Assembly: GCA_018666055.1 (NCBI GenBank)
Contig: JABJAS010000008.1
Location: 1 to 21,841, forward strand
Length of the DNA stretch: 21,841 nucleotides
Direction of reading: 5' to 3'
From: Halieaceae bacterium
GTDB lineage: Bacteria; Pseudomonadota; Gammaproteobacteria; Pseudomonadales; Halieaceae
The position numbers and the translations under genes are program-made. The notes under the pieces were generated by a model, which ran no database searches, had not been told where the DNA came from, and saw nothing but the letters and a program-made list of their open reading frames with translations. Of the stretch, positions 17,242-21,841 are shown piece after piece. Numbering within the stretch: position 1 is the first letter of the stretch; each line of letters opens with the position of its first letter.

Positions 17242-18204
17242 TCAGGCTGAGTGTCCAGTGGCAACATGTGCCTGAATAACATCGAGTAGCTGGCCCGCAA
17301 TATCAAGCCCTGACTCAGCTTCTATTTCTCGGAGACAGGTTGGGCTAGTGACATTGATTTCAGTCAGATAGTCGCCAATCACATCGAGCCCAACGAAAAA
17401 AAGGCCCCGGGCTTTCAGACCGGGCCCCACTTGCTCTGCTATCCATCGATCATGATCTGACAGCGGTTGTACTCGACCGGAACCGCCTGCTGCCAAGTTG
17501 CCTCGACTCTCTCCGGCGAGGGGGATGCGGGCAAGGCAGAAGGGGACGGGCTCTCCGTTAATCATCAGGATGCGTTTATCGCCGTCACTGATTGCTGGTA
17601 AATAGCGTTGTGCCATGATGGTTTGCGCGCCCGAGTGGGTCAGTGTTTCTAGAATGACACTGAGGTTAGGATCATCTTTGCGTGCCCGAAAAATAGCGCT
17701 GCCTCCCATGCCATCTAGTGGCTTAAAAATGACATCGTCGTGTTCACGGTGAAAAGCGCGAAGTTTAGTCATGTCTCGACTGACTAATAGGGGGGGGCAG
17801 CACTCTGGAAATTCGGTGGCAAATAACTTTTCGTTGCAATCTCTCAGACTCTGACAGCGGTTGACGATCAGTGTCCCTCTTTGTTCCGCTCGTTCTAGCA
17901 AATAAGTGGCGTAAATATACTCAAGATCAAACGGGGGATCTTTTCGCATCAGACAAATGTCGAGGTCACCTAGCGATAGGTCTTGTGGCTCTTTCAGTGC
18001 GTACCACTGAGATGCATCCCGATAGACGGTTAGGGATTGAGCGCGAGCCATTGGCTCCTCGCCGCTAAGGAAGAGGCCGTCGGGTTCAATATAAAACAAT
18101 GACCAACCACGATCCTGCGCCGCCCAAAGCAGTCCTAAGGTCGTGTCTTTTTTGTAGTTGATAGAGCTGATGGGGTCCATGACGACGCCGAGGTTGAAAC
18201 TCAT
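17242..18204 (-). CDS. gshB: Glutathione synthetase
   Basis: ATP-grasp ligase adding glycine to gamma-glutamylcysteine, the second step of glutathione synthesis. The 320-residue product has the N-terminal GVVMDPISSINYKKDTT, LMRKDPPFDLEYIYATYLLE, ATP-binding FKPLDGMGGSAIFR, and the metal- and substrate-binding NGEPVPFCLARIP and LTEINVTSPTCLREIE. It is complete and of standard length. ATG at 18202-18204 with AAGGA seven bases upstream. An eight-G tract at 17790-17797 does not disturb the frame. It is first in gshB-yqgE-ruvX, divergent from the hydrolase gene. Confidence 0.97.
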   Translation of the reverse strand: MSFNLGVVMDPISSINYKKDTTLGLLWAAQDRGWSLFYIEPDGLFLSGEEPMARAQSLTVYRDASQWYALKEPQDLSLGDLDICLMRKDPPFDLEYIYATYLLERAEQRGTLIVNRCQSLRDCNEKLFATEFPECCPPLLVSRDMTKLRAFHREHDDVIFKPLDGMGGSAIFRARKDDPNLSVILETLTHSGAQTIMAQRYLPAISDGDKRILMINGEPVPFCLARIPLAGESRGNLAAGGSGRVQPLSDHDRWIAEQVGPGLKARGLFFVGLDVIGDYLTEINVTSPTCLREIEAESGLDIAGQLLDVIQAHVATGHSA

Positions 18205-18240
18205 TTCCGGATCCTTTTAGGCCGAGGGCCACTATCTTGC

Positions 18241-18255
18241 GATTCGCAGCGAATC
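18241..18255. repeat. Short perfect palindrome upstream of gshB
   Basis: GATTCGC, one base, GCGAATC in the gshB/hydrolase divergent gap. It could be a regulator's operator, but I do not recognise a family consensus and saw no second copy. Confidence 0.4.
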
Positions 18256-18261
18256 CCCGCA

Positions 18262-18283
18262 AGCTCCCTAGGCGGCGGGAGCT
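18262..18283. repeat. Inverted repeat in the gshB/hydrolase divergent gap
   Basis: AGCTCCC (18262-18268) and GGGAGCT (18277-18283) form a perfect seven-pair stem with an eight-base loop. No T-tract follows on either strand, and both flanking genes read away from it, so it is not a terminator. An operator or a leader structure is possible. Confidence 0.4.
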
Positions 18284-18313
18284 AAGCATTTATTAATTGA
18301 GGTTAAGCGCATT

Positions 18314-19576
18314 ATGGATGGTTTTTTTGTCGTCGTCGCCTGTGTCAGCCTGCTGTGCGCGATCGTAGCAGTGTTGCGGGTGCGGGCAATTGGCTGGGGA
18401 GTGTGGTTGTGGTTTTTGGTCGGATGGATAACGGGCGAGCTCGCTATTTGGTGTATTGGCGTGCAACTGGTCTTTGTCGCTGCCTGGGTGCTGATCGCAG
18501 GAACCGACACTGCGGGCTTTAGTTGGGGCCTATCGTTTTTTCTCGCTACTTGGGTGTTGCTGGCAGTATTTTTGCGAGACGCATTTGATGCGGGCGCCAC
18601 CTTTAGCCGCTCACTGCGAATGACGTTAGGTGTGGGCTTTCTAGAGGAAATACCCCTTTCTCGGCGCGCTAAGATCACCAACCAGCTATACAGTAAAGAG
18701 TGGCAGTGGCCGTTTCGGTTCAAGCGCCCCGGCGTGCGATACGTCCGGAATCTCCCCTATACAGAATCGGGCAAGCGCGGCCTATTAGACGTTTATATTC
18801 CCGTGGCCGCTGGTGAGCGTCGCCCTGTCCTATTACAAGTGCATGGCGGGGCGTGGATGGTCGGCCACAAATCTGAGCAGGCGCAACCGCTTTTACATCG
18901 CATGGTGGAATCGGGGTGGGTGGGGGTGTCGATCAATTACCGTCTGGCACCACGGTCGGCTTTTCCAGCGCAAATGATGGATGTTAAAAAAGCGATTGCC
19001 TGGGTAAAGGACAATATTGCTGAGTATGGCGGCGACCCCAATTTTATTGTGGTGACAGGCGGCTCTGCTGGTGGCCATCTGTCGCTACTAGCAGGTTTAA
19101 CGCCGAATCATGCGGATTGGCAGACCGGGTTTGAACATGTTGATACGGCAGTGCAAGGCGTATTGGCGTTGTACCCCGTTGTGGATTTGACCAACCGCCA
19201 TGGCATTCGACAGCAATCCAACATGGATTCATTTATTGCTCAGCGCATTATCCAGCAATCCCGTGAGGAGGCACCGGCTATTTACGAGGATGGTTCGCCG
19301 ATCTCTTGGATACATCGTCCGGGTGTTGCCGAGGCGGCGCCACCGATGTTCATTGTTCAAGGCACGCACGATTCATTAGTCTGGGTAGAAGAGGTCAGGC
19401 GATTTGTTGCGGAGCTCAGCCCCATTGCAGCGGCGCCTGTGGTGTATGCGGAATTACCCCGAGCACAGCACGCGTTTGAAATTTTCCATTCGCCTCGCAC
19501 CAGTCATTACCTCAATGCAGCAGGGTGTTGGCTCGAGTGGGCTTGGGCACGGCATCAAAGGGATGCGCAGGAGTAA
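18314..19576 (+). CDS. Membrane-anchored alpha/beta hydrolase (BD-FAE/HSL-like esterase)
   Basis: Probable carboxylesterase or lipase of unknown substrate. The 420-residue protein opens with hydrophobic helices between about 3 and 90, placing it in the inner membrane. A soluble alpha/beta-hydrolase domain runs from about 145 to the end: oxyanion-hole HGGAW at 177-181, INYRLAP at 207-213, nucleophile Ser251 in GGSAGGH, Asp353 in QGTHDSLV and His386 in RAQHAFE, a complete triad. The side of the membrane on which the domain lies is not clear by eye. Start ATG at 18314, with GAGG about 11 bases upstream; an ATG follows at 18318 in another frame. It interrupts the usual gshB-rsmE neighbourhood and converges on rsmE. 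Confidence 0.85.
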   Translation: MDGFFVVVACVSLLCAIVAVLRVRAIGWGVWLWFLVGWITGELAIWCIGVQLVFVAAWVLIAGTDTAGFSWGLSFFLATWVLLAVFLRDAFDAGATFSRSLRMTLGVGFLEEIPLSRRAKITNQLYSKEWQWPFRFKRPGVRYVRNLPYTESGKRGLLDVYIPVAAGERRPVLLQVHGGAWMVGHKSEQAQPLLHRMVESGWVGVSINYRLAPRSAFPAQMMDVKKAIAWVKDNIAEYGGDPNFIVVTGGSAGGHLSLLAGLTPNHADWQTGFEHVDTAVQGVLALYPVVDLTNRHGIRQQSNMDSFIAQRIIQQSREEAPAIYEDGSPISWIHRPGVAEAAPPMFIVQGTHDSLVWVEEVRRFVAELSPIAAAPVVYAELPRAQHAFEIFHSPRTSHYLNAAGCWLEWAWARHQRDAQE

Positions 19577-19620
19577 TGACGCAGGCTACGGTTGGCCGAG
19601 ATGCTAGGCGCGCTGAGTGA

Positions 19621-20352
19621 TCATTGAGCCATGTCGCCCCATTGGGCGCCAATGACAGAGAGGGCAACCACGGGTGCGGTTTCTGTTCTAAGAATGCGTG
19701 GTCCCAGCTGCCACGGCTGAAAGTGATGTTGCTCGGCCGCGGCCACCTCTTCATCGGTTAGGCCACCCTCAGGCCCGATTAGCAGTGCGACCGACTGTGG
19801 TTTGGCGGCAAGCAGTGGCGCACTGTGCACGTCACAATGCAGTACCAATTTAATGTCTGCCACCGCTTCCGATACCCAGCTCGTTAGTGAGGTGGGCGCG
19901 TTAACGGTAGGAATACGCACCCGCCCTGATTGTTCGCAGGCGCTGCGCACAATTTGCTGCCAGTGGGTGAGGCGCTTTGCCAGTCGTTCTGGTGGGACGG
20001 TGAAATCGACGCGCGCGCTATACAGCGGCGAGATGGCGCTGACGCCCAGTTCGGTGGCTTTTTGAATGGCCCAATCAAAACGATCACCCTTACTCAGACA
20101 CAATCCTAGATGAGACTGCAGAGAGGATTCCGTTTGTGGAGTGTTAACGGCGCCGAGCAATACCGATATCGATTGTTTGCCAATGGCCTGAATGCTTGCC
20201 GTGGTTTGCTGCCCCTGACCATCGAATAGGATGACATCGTCACCAACGCGGGCGCGGAGGACTTTGCCGAGGTATTGTGCTGCGTTCTCGTTTAAAACCA
20301 ACTCAGCCCCGGCGAGCAGCGGTTGGTCTGAAAAAATTCTAGGGGTTCGCAT
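19621..20352 (-). CDS. rsmE: 16S rRNA (uracil1498-N3)-methyltransferase
   Basis: SAM-dependent SPOUT-family (trefoil-knot) methylase of U1498 in 16S rRNA. The 243-residue product has MRTPRIFSDQPL at the N-terminus (PUA-like domain), SKGDRFDWAIQKATELGV in the middle, and the knot motifs LLIGPEGGLTDEEV and LGPRILRTETAPVVAL at the C-terminus. Start ATG 20350-20352 with CAGGG upstream. It lies 93 bases downstream of ahcY on the same strand, separated by a perfect 12-base inverted repeat, so co-transcription is uncertain. Confidence 0.96.
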   Translation of the reverse strand: MRTPRIFSDQPLLAGAELVLNENAAQYLGKVLRARVGDDVILFDGQGQQTTASIQAIGKQSISVLLGAVNTPQTESSLQSHLGLCLSKGDRFDWAIQKATELGVSAISPLYSARVDFTVPPERLAKRLTHWQQIVRSACEQSGRVRIPTVNAPTSLTSWVSEAVADIKLVLHCDVHSAPLLAAKPQSVALLIGPEGGLTDEEVAAAEQHHFQPWQLGPRILRTETAPVVALSVIGAQWGDMAQ

Positions 20353-20397
20353 GATAAGACCCTGATCATTTTTGCCGCACTAGCGAGCCGACAGCGT

Positions 20398-20432
20398 CTC
20401 ACCAAGGCGAATCAATCCTGCGCCTTGGTGAG
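20398..20432. repeat. Perfect 12-base inverted repeat between ahcY and rsmE
   Basis: CTCACCAAGGCG (20398-20409) and CGCCTTGGTGAG (20421-20432) around an 11-base loop, 13 bases beyond the ahcY stop. It would form a very stable hairpin at the ahcY 3' end, but no T-run follows on either strand. An mRNA-stabilising or weak terminator hairpin is more likely than a canonical intrinsic terminator. Confidence 0.6.
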
Positions 20433-20445
20433 CTGGGTCCCTACC

Positions 20446-21837
20446 TTAATACTTATACGAGTCCCCTTTAAAGGGGCCATTGACGCCGACACCAATGTAG
20501 TCCGCTTGCTTTGTCGTCAGTTGGGTCATGACCCCGCCAAAGCCTTGTACCATTAATGTGGCAACTTGCTCATCAAGGTGCTTTGGCAATACCTCTACTG
20601 CGATGGCATTCTGGCGTGCGTCTTCTGGTAGGTCGGCAAACTTCTTTTCATAGAGGTGAATTTGCGCCAATACCTGATTAGCGAAAGAGCCATCCATAAT
20701 ACGTGAGGGATGCCCGGTGGCGTTGCCTAGGTTGACCAGTCTGCCTTCTGATAAGAGCAAAAGGTGGTCGTTGCTGGCGCTGTCGCGGATGATCTTGTGC
20801 ACCTGGGGCTTGATCTCCTCCCACTGCCACTCTGCGCGCATATAGGCGGTATCAATCTCGTTATCAAAGTGGCCAATATTACATACCACCGCTGTTGATT
20901 TGAGCGCGCGCAGCATGGGTGCAGTGCAGACGTTGTAATTACCAGTGGCAGTGACCAACAGATCAGTGGTGCCGAGTAAATCGGCATTGACGCTGCCGTC
21001 TGTGCCGTCATCGACCCCGCCGTTGAAGGGCGACACCACCTCAAAACCATCCATGCAGGCTTGCATCGCACAAATGGGATCGCATTCAGTGACCCGCACA
21101 ATCATGCCTTCTTGCCGCAGTGATTGAGCCGATCCTTTGCCAACATCACCATAACCGATCACGAGGGCGCGCTTGCCTGCTAATAAGTGATCAAGACCAC
21201 GTTTGATGGCATCGTTAAGACTATGGCGGCAGCCATACTTATTATCGTTTTTTGACTTGGTGACCGCGTCATTCACATTCACTGCTGGCACTTTTAGTTC
21301 GCCATTGGCGAGCATTTCATAGAGGCGATGGACGCCCGTTGTGGTTTCTTCAGTGACGCCATGAATGCGTACCAACATCTCTGGATATTGCTCATGCAAC
21401 ATCCCAGTGAGGTCGCCACCATCATCCAGCACCATATTGGCATCCCACGGTTTGCCGTCTGCAAGAATGGTTTGCTCGATACACCACTCATATTCCTCTT
21501 CCGTTTCTCCTTTCCAGGCAAAAACTGGAATACCTGCAGCAGCGATAGCGGCGGCTGCATGATCTTGGGTAGAGAAAATATTGCAGGATGACCAGCGAAC
21601 CTCTGCGCCGAGCGCGACCAGCGTCTCAATGAGCACGCCCGTCTAAATCGTCATGTGAATGCAGCCCAAGATCTTAGCGCCCGCCAGTGGCTGCGCATCA
21701 CGATAATGCTCCCTCAGCGCTATCAGCGCGGGCATCTCGTTCTCGGCAATTTCCAATTCACGTCGGCCCCAGTCGGCCAAATGAATGTCCGCGACTTTAT
21801 AATCAGCAAATACAGTTTGCTCAACAGCAGTGTTCAT
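20446..21837 (-). pseudogene. ahcY: Adenosylhomocysteinase, interrupted by an in-frame amber codon
   Basis: Hydrolyses S-adenosylhomocysteine to homocysteine and adenosine with bound NAD, recycling the product of SAM methylations. The reading frame runs from the ATG at 21835-21837 through GCIHMTI, meets TAG at 21643-21645 (codon 65), then continues in the same frame through [15 protein letters not shown] to the TAA at 20446-20448. Everything else is intact: [34 protein letters not shown]-binding [21 protein letters not shown] and the C-terminal [10 protein letters not shown]. Read through, it would be 463 residues, the usual Pseudomonas-type length. Homologues read HMTIQTAVLIETL, so TAG replaces a Gln CAG by one C-to-T change. 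A GTG at 21634-21636 could open the rest (396 aa) but has no Shine-Dalgarno and loses the active-site His. It may be a true nonsense mutation, a base-call error near the window end, or suppressed in vivo. Confidence 0.9.
21643..21645 (-). other. In-frame amber (TAG) codon inside ahcY
   Basis: On the minus strand ATT-TAG-ACG-GGC-GTG, where homologues have Ile-Gln-Thr-Ala-Val. The frame is unchanged on either side, so this is a substitution and not a frameshift. The codon is number 65 from the ATG. Confidence 0.93.
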
Positions 21838-21841
21838 AGCA

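Noticed and set aside
18268..18723. 151-codon minus-strand open frame opposite the hydrolase N-terminus
   Set aside because: It is Thr/Asn/Lys-rich, as expected from the complement of a hydrophobic membrane-helix region, and has no family features.
21643..21645. TAG in ahcY read as pyrrolysine or selenocysteine-like recoding
   Set aside because: Homologues have Gln here, UAG is not used for selenocysteine, and nothing in the window suggests a pyrrolysine system.

Overview
The window reads as a compact, moderately GC-rich chromosome segment from a free-living gammaproteobacterium. The proteins resemble Pseudomonas/Cellvibrionales-type homologues, and most gene orders match the Pseudomonas/E. 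coli pattern: coaBC next to rpmBG, mutM next to coaD, rsmD divergent from ftsYEX-rpoH, pilT divergent from yggS-proC-yggT-metX-metW-DUF4426-rdgB-hemW, and gshB-yqgE-ruvX close to rsmE. A marine Cellvibrionales-like lineage is my guess and is not demonstrated. It is nearly all housekeeping sequence. I see no gap over 300 bases without a gene, and no tRNA, rRNA, CRISPR array, insertion sequence or phage gene.

Layout. 1-1882 (minus): argB, cut by the window edge, preceded by coaBC. 1883-2030 is a divergent promoter region with a strong sigma-70-like promoter for rpmB-rpmG (2031-2433), which ends in a clear intrinsic terminator. mutM (plus) converges on coaD and rsmD (minus). Divergent from rsmD is the plus-strand run ftsY-ftsE-ftsX-rpoH-trmB (4654-9061), which links membrane targeting, division-site ABC signalling and the heat-shock sigma factor. 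The ftsX-rpoH gap carries an exact CIRCE operator.

9091-15138 is one long minus-strand run, transcribed yggS, proC, yggT, metX, metW, DUF4426, rdgB, hemW. Its genes touch or overlap by a few bases, so they are probably co-transcribed and translationally coupled. It combines PLP homeostasis, proline and methionine synthesis, nucleotide-pool cleaning and haem trafficking. pilT (plus) starts opposite yggS and converges, with a 25-base overlap, on ruvX, the last gene of gshB-yqgE-ruvX (minus).

18314-19576 is the one gene that breaks the usual order: a membrane-anchored alpha/beta hydrolase between gshB and rsmE. The window ends with rsmE and ahcY (both minus). ahcY is interrupted by an in-frame amber codon at the place where bacterial homologues carry a conserved Gln.

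The two observations most worth following are the perfect CIRCE element before rpoH, which would put the sigma-32 gene under HrcA control, and the amber codon in ahcY. I did not find a new multi-gene system.
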